Positions 1 to 12,400 of a stretch of DNA of 64,000 bases are shown here, one piece after another. The notes below the pieces were generated by a model that worked only from the letters and a program-made list of their open reading frames with translations, made no database searches and was not told the origin of the DNA. The translations under genes were made by a program, and so were the position numbers. This DNA comes from Bactrocera neohumeralis (lineage: Eukaryota; Arthropoda; Insecta; Diptera; Tephritidae), in assembly GCF_024586455.1 (NCBI RefSeq), contig NC_065921.1, positions 22,756,635 to 22,820,634 of the forward strand, in the 5' to 3' direction. Each line of letters opens with the position of its first letter. Positions within the stretch are counted from its first letter, which is position 1.

Positions 1-3000
1 TCGAACTAGCTAAGCAAATTAGCCAAGTTCATTAAGATGCCCACTTCCAGCAGCTACGAATGATCTCTTCCTTTGAAAGCTTTACGAAGGAATTTGCTGC
101 AGTCAGTTTATTTTTTGCTTGCGTATAGGTCGGTCGGGTTTGTGTAACGAGTGTAGTGAGTGAGATAGTGTATTAATATAATCAAATATTTTGCTATGAA
201 AAGTGTTAACAAGTGTGAAATGTAGTAAGTGAGAGTGTTTATAAACATTAATTTCGACAAATACACCGTGTTAAGTGTTTGATGAGGGAAAAAAGATTGT
301 GCAAATTCGATGTGCTGCGCAGCTAAGTGACGTTTCACAAAATGGCTGCCGGAGAGAGAGAGTAGCTGCAGCTTGCTGTGATACGGCAGAGAACATATAC
401 ATACGTTCCCTGGATGCGGCTACTCACCGTATTTACAAATTGATGTGCATATATTAGTACACATGCTAGCACATATGTACATTTCGATGTACATACTATG
501 TACATATGTAAGTGCGTGAGCGAATTATAGGGTGAGTCAAGTAATTAAGTGTTGTGTTAATATTTAGCTATCTTAACAAGTATATTGTACTTTATTTATT
601 TTAAAAAACGAATATTTGATAAATAATTTAATTAATTTAATTTTAATTAAAAAATTCGTAAGCAATAGAAAAATATTAAAATGAGAACAAAAAAATTAAA
701 AATGAATAACTTTCAAGCGGAGAAGCAGTAATAAATACTTTACTGCATCCGGATTGAAATACTTAATATTTATTTATGTAAATTGATTTTTAAATCCAGC
801 TTCCAGGAATTCCTAAATATGTATACGTGAATTTGGTGTATTTTTGAAGGGGGAATTATGAGAGATAGACGGTGTTAGCCTTTTAGTTAAGGTTTCCGTC
901 AAAAAATATTGAAGTTTTATTTTGTTTTATTTTGTTTTAGGAACGAGATTATCCAGCTTTCGAGCGTAATATTAGTTGATAAAAATCACATAAAACTTTT
1001 TCGTACAAATATGAAAAGGTATTGTAGATATTGAATATTTTAATACTAAAAAATTTAAAAATAATATAAATTTAATTTTAATTTAATTGAAATTTATTAA
1101 AATATATTAAAATAAAAAGTAATTAAAATAAAAAAAATATATAGTTGGAAAAATGTAAATGATATTAGTTAAAATTTCAATTTTAAATAAAATAATTTCA
1201 ATTTTTTTTTTTCAAATATTTATGTTTTATTTTAGAAAGACCAGATCATCCAGCACTCAGCGATAACATCAAAGAACAGGTTTCGATTACAATTATAAAG
1301 AAGTCATTCTCAAAGATTGTCAGTTGAATATAACAAAATGTAAGTTTTTTATATAAATTTTTTTCAAAAAAAAATTATTTAACTTCTTTCCAGAACCAGA
1401 CACCAACTATGCAATTGTGGGACTGAAAAACATACACAAAATATAATCAATCTTCGATTAATGATAAAAACGCCGATTACAAAAATTATAAATAGATTTC
1501 TTAAAAAATTTTCATCCGGTTAGTCATTGGTAAGTTAAAAAGTTCATTTTACATTTATAACTATTTTTTTTTTAATAACATGTTTTCATATTTATATATA
1601 TTAAGTATATTCAAAATTTGATATTAAATAAAATATTGCCAATTAATTAAGAAAAAAAAATTTTAAAACGAAGTTTACAAAATTTTTACATATAATTTAA
1701 AGTTAAGTGACAATGAAGGAAAATTTAAAATATAAAAAAAAAAATTTTAAAAGTTTAACGAAACTTTTTTAATATTAAAGAGACAGCTTACTTTTTTCGA
1801 ACATTTTGTGTACCTACTATAAAAGATATGGTAGTTAAAAAATTTAATTAAAATGAAATTTACAAATAGATATTGAATTGTAATTAAATTTAGATTTAAT
1901 TCAATTTCAAATTTTTAAATTATTTATTTTTTTAATGGTTGATGCATTTTATAAATATTACAATTTTTATCAACACAGTTTTTCTAAATCAAAATATATT
2001 AAAATTTTAATTGAGAAAATTGAGAAAACAGAACTTGCATCGAATTTCATATTCAGCTTATTCTTAAAGTTTTTTCATTGAAAAATAATTTAATATTACA
2101 ATTGTTTTAAAAAATATATTATCAACTTCATAAGAACTAATTTAACAAAATTGAAATCAGAATGGCTTTTGGCAAATTAAACCACTAAAAATTTAGTATT
2201 CAACTAATATATTGAAATTGCCCACTATAAGATGGCCACAATATTCCAACCGTGTCATTTCTTAAACTCCAATCGATTTTCGAATTATTAGTGCAATTGA
2301 CTCAAAGCAGCAGAAAACAATATAAAAAGCATAACTCAAAAGAGTAGTCAAAATATGGATGCTCATACAGTAGTACATAACCATACATATGCCCAGCACT
2401 GGCAATAAAATCATATTCCATAAATTGCTACTAACAAAATTCAAGCAACCTGCAGCTTGCCAATAGCTTCCAAGCACTTTCCATGCATGTATGTATATGT
2501 ATGTGTATATGTGCGTGTGCGTGGATTTAAGAATGGCAATTGCAGGCGCAGACATTTTAATGTATCTGCCTGTGTACCAACAGCGACAGCATCAATTTCA
2601 AAGCAGCATGCAATTGTCAACAAAGACCACACAGCCACAGCCACAGCCACTTTTGCCTTTCATGTTTATTCATAAATATCAAGCTCCCATACAGCGCTTA
2701 GTTGAATGCAATATCTGCTAGTAAAAGCAAAGTGCCGCCGAGAGCCATGCCAAGTGATAAAAGTGAAATAAAATAAATTGTCAAATTCAAAAGTTAAGGA
2801 GTTTATATCTGTTTTTCCTAGCGTTTATGTGTGTATAATCATGTGCAATATCTATATACATACATATGTGTGTATTTTTGCCAAAAATCTGCAACCCAAA
2901 GAATTTAAACAAAAGAGGAGCTCAGTGTGTTGCTTGCTTTTGGCATTAAACAGAAAGAGCAAGCTAAGCAGGATATCGGGTATTATTGGAAGCAAAAGCT

Positions 3001-4080
3001 GTTCTTATATGTATATATTTTTAGTCTATATAAGAACCAAATACTACTGTGGTGTCATATTTTTAAACATTTTGTTGCCAAGAAATTTCAAAGATGTTTT
3101 CTCTCGCTCCCTTGGCCATTGTCAAGTGCAATATTTTAGCGCTACAAAGCCACTGTCAGTTAGCATATTTTAAGGTTATGTTGAATTTTATTCTAAGTTG
3201 TATGAAGGACGCTTGCAAAAGCATGAAAAATACCCATTAGTCATATAACTTTTTATATCGAAGAAAATTTGTTATGTCTTTCTAAATCTGAAGTACAATT
3301 TGGTAAACTGTTGATTTTGTTCGATTCACTAGTTGAATTGATATGTTCGCAGAAATTAAGTCGGATCTAAAAAACCACATATCTCAGTTCAATTCCAAGC
3401 ATGAAATTAAGTTGATCTTACTATTTTGCAGAGATAACCTAATTAGAATATAAGTATTTTGATATCACATTGTCTACAAGATAAGGCTGAAATGCGTTCT
3501 CAAAATGCTCACCTGATTAATTTATGTAAGCGTCTAATTATCAAATATCTGCTCGTATTATGTCTTTAAGTTATTACTAGCGAATGAGCTGAAGAATTTT
3601 CCTTACTTAAGGTATTTTTTTAGATCTCTGCCTACCTACTATCTCACAATGTGTGGTGGCAGACGGACTAATTGAGTTCAAAAACACATTTTTTCTTTTT
3701 CATTGAGATAAACTTTCCTTCCTAACTCATATGCAACTTGATTTCTTGAACAAATTCAGAACTAGAAGCTTCTATATTGGTTTTTCTAAGATCATAAATG
3801 GAGAAGATTTCTCTCTTCTATCGTCCTATACGGCTGGTACTATAGTTTCAGTGAAAACAGTGATACGTGAAAATTGTGCAGTTCGGGGACTTTCGAAACA
3901 GTTTTTATAACAAATAAGCTAGTGATTTTTGAATTTTGGCATTCGGATACTTCTGTTATCCTCGTTGGATCACCTAACATTCCTTGGATGAAACATTTTA
4001 AGGGACTGCAGCTTATTGCGACACTGAGTCTTCGCTAAAATTGCTATGAAGTTTGTAACACCCAGAAAGAAACGTCGGAA
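1..4080. other. AT-rich region without a recognisable gene
   Basis: No open frame here looks like a conserved protein. Two short stretches on the plus strand look like exons after polypyrimidine-AG acceptors. One runs from about 941 to 1018 and is followed by a GT. The other starts at about 1236. They share a similar block, 'gattatccagc' against 'gatcatccagc'. The first can be read open for 26 codons and the second hits stops. From 2440 to 2660 there are simple repeats (TATG/GTGTG and a CAGCCA tract) that produce the overlapping short open frames. Confidence 0.4.
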
Positions 4081-4084
4081 ACCA

Positions 4085-4580
4085 TAAACAAATACTCTTC
4101 TCCTTTATTGGCGTAGACACTACTTACGCGGTTATTGCCGAGTTTACAATAGCGCGCTAGTGGTTCATCCTTTTTTACTGTTTGGCGCTTATTGAAAATT
4201 CAGACTGTAGCCAGGTGCTTCTGCACTCTGTTCGAAAGATCAGATGGATAGATACACTTTCCTTTTACTCTGCCTCCCCGAGCGGGTACTGCGTCGAATA
4301 CTCTCAGTGCTGAAGCGTTTTCATCCATTCGGACGACATGAGATAGCCAACGTAGCCGCTGTCTCTTATTTCGCTGAGCTATGCCATATATCTCGTACAG
4401 CTCATCGTTCCATCGAATGCGATATTCGCCGTTGCCTCTGTGCAAAGCACCATATATCTTCCGAAGAACCATTCTCTGGAAAACTCGTAATGTCCACTCA
4501 TTAGATGTTGTCAACGTACATGCCTCTGCACCATATAGCAGGACGGGAAGGATGAGTGACTTGTAGAGTTCGAAAGAAAA
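4085..4580 (-). mobile_element. RTE-type LINE remnant, 3' end of reverse-transcriptase ORF
   Basis: The minus strand encodes a C-terminal segment typical of RTE-like non-LTR elements that are often misannotated as craniofacial development protein 2. Motifs in order are LRVFQRMVLRKIYG, GEYRIRWNDELYEIYG, and RLRWLSHVVRMDEN. Bases 4100-4240 resemble the conserved 3' untranslated part of such elements (minus-strand reading of 'ttattggcgtagacac'). There is no 5' half, so this is a truncated copy. About 500 bases beyond it (4600-5131) carry nothing I recognise. Confidence 0.7.
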
Positions 4581-5131
4581 GAAATATTAGTTGAGTTGAC
4601 TTAGTGCCTTCGGGCTCAATTAGCGCTGTAAGCGCCATTTGGATAAAACAAACTGGAACCTTTCAATGATGTCCGAAGGTTACCCATTTTATAAGCGATC
4701 GTCTTTAAAAATTTCTAGTGAATCGAAATGCTTTTTAACGAAGAATATCTCGATAGTAATACTGAAAATTGTCGGTTTCATCTAAAATAAACATTATCTC
4801 GTCAGTAAATATGACGGGTTTTCATTCGGTGTCCCAATAAAGCAACTTTTCAGCAAACGAAAGGCGCGCCAACTTATACCTAAGGTCCCGGTGCAATCCT
4901 CATCTATTTATCTTTCTTATCTTACGTTCTTCTAAAACACCAATCGCATGATTTGTCAAACTTCTTTCTATTTTATTAGGATGGTCGGCTAGTTCGAGGT
5001 ACTTTAACATAGGTTTTGGGCAATTTTCGATCGCATTCTTGATCATTTTCAGCCTCGTAGCAAGGTTTAGTATGGTCATTCCAGTTTTTTTGAATGCCAA
5101 TAAGGAGGTTGTTACGTAGGTTGCTATATAC

Positions 5132-5394
5132 ATATCGTCACCTGAAATGCAAAATAACGTATCATCAAAAAATTCGAAATTGAATGTCTTATTGATTACG
5201 CTTTACCACTTCAAATTACTTACATAATATTACATATGTTCAACATTTTCTGGTTCTCCGATCAAATATAAACTAGTTTTAACCAATATTAAAATTGTCT
5301 TTCACTCATGTTCCATTTTATTTCGGGTTTCATTCATGCCACTGTAAATTTCCGAAAATGTTGTTACGTTATTTTGCATTTCAGGTGACGATAT
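5132..5394. repeat. MITE-like unit with 30-bp perfect terminal inverted repeats
   Basis: Bases 5132-5161 and 5365-5394 are exact reverse complements over 30 bases (core gtcacctgaaatgcaaaata). They enclose about 203 bases with no open frame. The arms stop matching immediately outside and inside. The ends lie in a TATA context, compatible with a TA target duplication of a Tc1/mariner-type non-autonomous element. The family is not identified. Confidence 0.6.
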
Positions 5395-5450
5395 ATTTCT
5401 GGCATAATAATGTAAATAGGCATACATATTTATTAACGAAAATGTTTTTT

Positions 5451-6170
5451 TTATTTTATTTTTTTTTTAATTTTTTTTTTATTTTGTTTTTTTTTTGTCG
5501 ATTGCTGTTTTGTTTCGGGCTCATACGCATAGATCCATGATTCGTCACCTGTGACGATCTTATAAACGTCTATTGAAGCACCGCGATCGTATTTGTTCAG
5601 CATTTCTTTACACCAATCCACACCAGCCTTTTTTTGAGCGATTGTCAAATTGAGCGGGATCCAACGAGAACAAATCTTTTTTACGGCCAGGTGTTCATGC
5701 AATATCGTATGTATGCTGGTGGGAGAAATGCATAGGCATGCCTCTATCTGAAAGTATGTTACATGACGGTCTTGCATTATCAGTTCACATACGGCATCGA
5801 TGTTTTCTAGCACAACGGCTGTTTTTGGACGACCTTCGCGGAATTCGTCTTCGAGCGAGCGTCGGCCACGATTGAATTCGTTGTACCAGTTTTTCACAGT
5901 GCTATAGGATGGTGCTTCATAGCCATACACAGATTTTAGTTCATCGATGCACTCTTGTCGTGATAATCCACGTCGAAAGTTGTGAAAAATGATCGCACGA
6001 AAATGTTCACGAGTTAATTCCATTTTTTGGCCGAGATGAATATTTAATTCCCTGTAAATAAAACAATTCACGATTAAAGGACAAAACGTTCTGAGTGATG
6101 TTATGCTAAAAAATGTCAAACTTTCCAATGGAAATATCAGATTGCACCTGGCAACACTTAGTTTTGCCCT
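5451..6170 (-). pseudogene. Truncated mariner transposase
   Basis: The frame starting at Met 6023 (minus) reads as the N-terminal two thirds of a mariner transposase. It has the helix-turn-helix part (FHNFRRGLSRQECIDELKSV), WYNEFNRGRRSLEDEFREGRP, and the first catalytic Asp in IVTGDESWIYAYEPETKQQS. Just after that motif the sequence runs into an A/T homopolymer-rich stretch (5446-5510). The second and third catalytic acids and the C-terminus are therefore missing. Bases 6025-6170 look like the usual 5' leader of this element. It lies directly downstream of cyclase 1 and cannot encode an active enzyme. A C-terminal piece of a similar element lies at 45690-45870. Confidence 0.85.
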
Positions 6171-6331
6171 AGGCCAGAATATATATAGCAGCCCTCATAC
6201 CGCATGGCATTTCTGTATAAGAACTTGCATTTCTAATATATTGAATTTCCCTTTAAAACTTTCTTCAACTCGCGACAATATATGTAATCTCTCTTTCAAC
6301 TTATTTTCATATGTATTTAAATATATGTATA

Positions 6332-6337
6332 TTTATT
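6332..6337 (-). terminator. Candidate poly(A) signal AATAAA of cyclase 1
   Basis: TTTATT on the plus strand reads AATAAA on the minus strand, about 80 bases past the stop codon at 6419-6421. Confidence 0.45.
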
Positions 6338-6418
6338 TTATTTCACATTAGCTTATGATAATAATTATAATATATAATATATTGCAAATTCACTTATAAT
6401 CATTTAGCTGCCACATTA

Positions 6419-9400
6419 TTATAATGGATCGATATCGGTTTCTTCTATTGTCGACTTTCTAAATTGCAAACGATCATCAATATCGATGAAATATGTCGGT
6501 ATGGAACCGCGTCCTTTAACAAATGTTACGCCTCTGTACACACAATGGATGTTGTGAAGTGTCAAAATGTTGGCCGTTTCCTCAGTGACTTGAATTAGGT
6601 TAGCCACGCCAGTGGAGTCCATCCGCGCCGCCATATTCACAGCATTACCCCATATATCATAATGCGGCTTGAATAAGCCAACAACACCGGCCATAACGGG
6701 ACCATTCGCTATACCTTATGTGAAGAGCAAGTCAATATGTATATTTTGCTATTCAAATCATTTTAATACTTATTACCAATGCGTAAATCGCCAATAACTT
6801 GACTTTCGCTGTCGTGATAGAAATTATTTTTGTTGAAGTTGTCCATGGCACGCAACAGACTCAAACCAAAGCGTGCCATAACGTAAACGACGTCGTCATC
6901 GGTGATCGGCTCCTCGCCATCATTGAACATGCGCACCGAGCGACGTCGGGTCGTGCCGCCAGTCGTTGAAGACTTATCCGCAACAGCGCCAAATAAGTCA
7001 CTGATGTTTGCTGTTCTGTTGGCTTGGTGTTATGCAATAACAATAACAAAAAAAAATAAAATTAGTTAAATTAAATTTAAATACAATCAAAAATTTACTT
7101 ACCCAAATGATCTCTACGCCAATTGTAGGCGAATGAGAAAGCACTCGCGCGCTGTTCTAGCGAGCCTCTATGCCCTGTGCCGGTGGTATTCAGCCCACAG
7201 GCCGCCATATACGTCCAGCCGGCGACTTTGATTTTCTCAATTTTATGCACGCCTTTGAATGAGCTTAACTATATATTGAAGATTGTCCAAGTGATTATTA
7301 AGGGCTACAATATAGAGCAGCTTACCACTTCATCGAAATCGCAAATGATTTCGTTCAAAACTCGCATGCCGACAACTTCAATGTCGAAATTCAGTATGGT
7401 CGCAAAGATGACAGCCACATTCGAGTATTCCTCGTAGTAGAGCTTGTTGGTCAACTGATTATCCATATAAATGTCGACTAAAACAAAAAATAAATTGTTT
7501 GAGTACTAAAAGTAAAAAAGGTTAGGTTGGGTAGAGAACGACCGAAAAATATCTTTCATTACCGAGTCGAATCGACTACCAACCATAAAACCGACTATTT
7601 TGACCCAACATTCTCAGTTTTTAAATTAAAAATTCTTGTTGCACTTGATAAACTTTTTAGTTCTATCTAAAATTCTGGATCGGTGACGCTGTGCTAAAAA
7701 TTGTGGTATTTTTTAAGGGTTTTCAAAGTAAAATAATTTTTTTAGGTCTTTAGACCAAATAGTTTCATTATTAAGCTTATTGAGATGTTATTATACTTAT
7801 GTAGACCTTCAAAGCCCTTACTACTAAAGGTTGCCAAAACTACTTGTTGATCGACTACCCATAATTCCCTTACTAATCAGCCTAAGAAGCACATAAGAAA
7901 CCTACCTTTGAATGCACAAGGTGAATATCGGCATAGCTGAGCCTCAGTTTTAAAGCATGATTGCTAAGTGAGAAGAGATAAGTACCCTCTAACCCAGCCC
8001 GATTTATGCTGTAAGGCTACAAATTCATTCGGACGCAAACTGTATTAGTTGTATAGAAGAAGGTGAGATGGAAACATTAAAGCATTTTCTCCTTCATTGT
8101 TCAGCTTTTGCAATGACGAGGTAGAAACATCTCGGCAGTTATAACCGCTTGGCAATTATAGCGCTTTGTGGATTCATGTGGGTTCCTGTGATCAATTGTA
8201 TAGGAATTCTAGGTACTACAATGGACCGGATTTAAACTGCCTGGGTGAGATACCTGATATTTCAACCAACTTAACTTATAGATTTTGGGATTTTGGAAAA
8301 CATGTGATATATTTTTACCCCCGAGATGGTATGAGAGGGCTTTATACGAGCCGTTGTCAAAATCGGACGATGGGCGTGGCACCGGTCACTTTTAAGTAAA
8401 GTCACATTGCAAAAACATTACATGAATAGTACCTTTGAAGGATGCCGCTCTATTTCCAGAAATTATGCAAATCGGGCCAAAACAGTTCCAGCCCCTACAT
8501 ACCGAATATGTTGACCCCAATAATATAGTTGACTTTTGACCAAAAATATTAGTGAATGTGAGAGATATATAACTTAAATGCAGAGAGAATTCTTTCCTAA
8601 TGATAATAAGACTGAATATTTTTGTGAAAAAACGGTTAAAATTGGGTGAAAATTTGACCTTATATACCTATTATAATATAAAAATTTTCGAACTTCCGGC
8701 TGACTTTATACCGCATATATCGGGAAATATGTGAATTATCTTAATAAAATTGATCCTTAATAAAATTTATCCTGATAACGGAGCGTCTTTGTGCTTAGAA
8801 TGAATAAAATCGGGTGTAAACTCGCTCTTGACCCCATATAACTAACAAGTTTTATGTATCTGAAGGTTCTTCCCTAACTTTAATGCTTGCAAGTTGCAAG
8901 AGTATGAAATAGTTGGTTATACCCGAACTTAGCCCTTCTTTATATGTTAGACATATATTGGATTTATCAAAATTTTATTAAATCAGAAAATTCCTCACCT
9001 ATATGCGATGGCAAAATATTACTGACCAATCGGGAAATCGTCTCATTTGTTAGTTTAGCATTTTCTTGTTTTTTCTTCAATTCACGTTTCCAACTAAAAA
9101 AAAGGCAAATAAAAAGAAGAATATACAACAAACACCATCTAAGGCACTTTCACTTAACGGCACTTACTAATAATCCACCCTGGAAATGAACTCTTTTTGC
9201 CGACTGATCATGTTGATTACGATGAGCGTCAGGACGGACACAAATATATGCGAATATTCGGGATAAAGATGAGTATTACAACTCAGGCTGCGTTCGTAGA
9301 CAAAGTCATACAAAACCGTTACGATAATTATGTAACTAATGAGTGTGAATAGGCCAACAGCTATTTTAATAATATAAGTTATGCCCGAGAATAGGAAATT

Positions 9401-12400
9401 TAGAAACAGATTCATAATAATGCACTCGGTGACAGCCTGAAAATATCGTTAAGAATATGAAAACATAAAGATGACTTAATATCAAAGAAGCACGCACCCA
9501 AGTATTGAAGCACAGTATATCCCGGGTGCCATCCTCAAAAAGCAGAATCTCGATTTCCTGATTTTCAATTTGAAAGCGATCGCAATCTAACTGATTAAAT
9601 GTATATTAGACGAAAAATGATTTAGCCTCACATACAATTAGTATGACAACCTCTATGAATTACTTTGCTTACCAGTTGTATTAGTGTATAACTTAACTGT
9701 AGCATTAAAATGCCCAAATAAATGCAAATGCGTACATTGAAGACCCTTTGCGTGAATTCGGAAAGTCCATAAATCCAACGACTGACTTTATTGCGCGGTT
9801 TCATGTGAAACCAATTTTTTCGACAGATCTCCCACAATTTCTTGTACCAGACCAAGCCCAGAACTAACAACATCAATATATTTCCAATAGCCACTAAGAC
9901 CCAAAACTTTAGGCTTTGTCTGTAAATGAAATTTGGACCGTTACGAGTACATAAGAGAGAGTATTTTAACTCAGCTCACTTACTTGGCATTAATGGCCTG
10001 CATGGCAATTGTACACAAAATAATTATATATGAAACCAGTACGCTGTACTTAAGTTTAATATCCGGTTGGAGCATATAGTTGTGTTCCCAGCGCCAATTC
10101 TTGAAACACATAAACCACCAGGAGAAATTCATACGAAAGTTGTGCTCTTCTCGCTCGAAACGCGTGAGATGTCGCGATTTTCCAAAGAATATGCGATGGA
10201 ATCTGGAAATCGGAAATGATTATAATGGTTTAAGAGTTAGAGTGGTTAAGTTTCTAAAAGAGGACGTAACAAGTAAATCATGAAGCCAAGGAAAAATGAT
10301 ATTATACAAAACAAAAATAAACAATAACAAGTAAGTAAGGGCTAAGCTCGGGAATAACCGAGCATTTGATGCTCTAGCAACTTGTATAGTTGAAAGCCGG
10401 GGAAATACCTTCAGGTCCTGGCAAGATTTGTATTAATTAATGTTGCAAAACATTTCAACCTAATTAACTCAATTGAGATATTAGTGATATAAACTCAGTC
10501 AAAGCTAAATTTAATATATGCCTTCTATGGAGATTACTTCAACCAAAGAATGAGAAGACCCAACTTCTTGCTGACCTAATGAAAATCATTATATGTAATA
10601 TAAAAGAGTTAGGGAATATATGAATCAATTTCGCACATTTTCAACATTAAAGTATGGTACATCCAATAATATACTTTCATTTAATTTTGCTGGATATTTT
10701 GCACTTTGACCGATATGTATGGTGTGGTTGCCTTTGAAATTCTTATATCATTGTTATCAATTTACTTTATCTTGAGGTCTCGCATTATTCTGGTAGAACA
10801 CTACATATTTTCTAATGATCCATTCTGGTCTCTTCTATTCAAGTTCATAACCCAATTTGTCCAGCTGAACACAATACATTTCAGAATTAATCGTGGTATG
10901 ATCAGGCAAAGGCACAAAATAAACGATACTTTGAATTACCGTCAAACTTCTCCATCCTTTTTGGACAGTGTTTGCTTGAACTTTACATTCTTCTGAACCT
11001 ATTTTCGTGACCAATAACAATGCGTTTCAAAAATGGATCACCTCTTTGGCGTTTGATGAGAAAATCATTGCACTTAATGCGCCAAAGCAAACTTCGTTCT
11101 GTAGAAATAAGGTTAACACATATGCCTAGCTTTGAAACTAGTCCTATACGTTTCTTGTGCCTGTGAATGGTCGCGTTAGACAAATTTAACCTTTGAGAAA
11201 GCTCTTGTATTAGGTTTCGACGATTTGCATAGACCAACGACTTTATTTTATCCACATTGGCTTCAAGAAACCTTCCAGGAAGGTCCCGGAAGGAAATTTT
11301 GCGAACCAATTATGGCATTGGCGTTCGGTCAACTCGTCTTTATTCGTCGAAATATTTTTGTCTAGGTTGGTTTGACTGTCAGTGACACCTATGCCAAATG
11401 TCACATCAAAATAATCATTACGTCAAGTGAATTGGGCGATTTTTATGATGAATGAAATTAATCCACAAAGAAGTTCTATTTAATTTTTTGTTCAGAATGT
11501 TGGAAAAGCCTTCGCGATAATTATCACCAGCAAGTGTTTTTGATTGGTAAAAATTATTCAAAGGAGGTCGAGAATGTCTTGACCACGAACCCCGTCCAAG
11601 ACGGCAATTTACATCAACTGATGATCAAAACGTTAATAATATAAAGAAATTGGTGATTCAGATTCAACCATTAACAGTTAGAAACCTGCCTAGCATTGTT
11701 GGAATATCGAAAGGATCAGTAAAACCATTTTAAAAGAAAGGTGACAATCAGGTCACTCAACGTTTTCAAAAAACAGCGTCGCGTTAACGTCTGTAAAACA
11801 ATGTTTTTCGACTACCAGGATATCATGAAAAGTGTTATTACTGGCGATGAGTCTTGGATCTATGGTTACGACCCGAAAACAGTCGATCAATTGGCCGAAT
11901 ATCGTGGCAAAGATCAGCCGATGCCGAAAAACCACGTGAAAAAGGTCAAATGCCAAAGTAATGTTGAAAGTTTTCTACAATTATTGAGGTGTAGTGCACT
12001 CCGAATTCCTTCCGACTGGCCAAACTGTCAACAAGGAATACTACGGGAGTAGCTGTAATACCGGCTTTCCTGGAGCGCCAATGCACATATATATGTAAGA
12101 AGTTTCATCAAGATATCTAAATTGTTACTCAAGTTATCGCTTGAGTAGACAGGCAAACGGACAGACAGTCACCCGGATTTCAACTCGACTCATCATCCAG
12201 TTAATTTATATATGTATGTATATATAAACCTATATCTATCTCGCTTAGTTTAAGCTTATACCTACAACCATTAGGCGAAGATAACTATTATAGTTTGTGA
12301 AAAGATGTGGCAAGAGTATAAAAAGTTTAGATAATAATTAAAATCTAAAAATTGTTGCAAAAATATTGAATTTCTTGGTACTCACTGTAAAGTTTCGACC

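Larger units (their letters stand above)
10328..12345 (+). repeat. Dispersed repeat family 1 with two mariner relics inside (intron 10 of cyclase 1)
   Basis: The left end at 10330 ('aagtaagggctaagctcggg') and the right end at 12100-12345 ('ggacagacagtcacccggat' through 'ggcaagagtataaaa') match the two ends of the 49549-50290 copy. About 1.4 kb of mariner-derived sequence (10700-12060) separates the two halves. This explains why the intron is so long. Confidence 0.55.

Noticed and set aside
2262..2721. Overlapping short frames on both strands
   Set aside because: They arise from TATG/GTGTG and CAGCCA simple repeats and match no family.
4900..5133. A 77-codon minus-strand frame
   Set aside because: Some resemblance to transposase-like helix-turn-helix text, but no diagnostic motif. 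Left uncalled.
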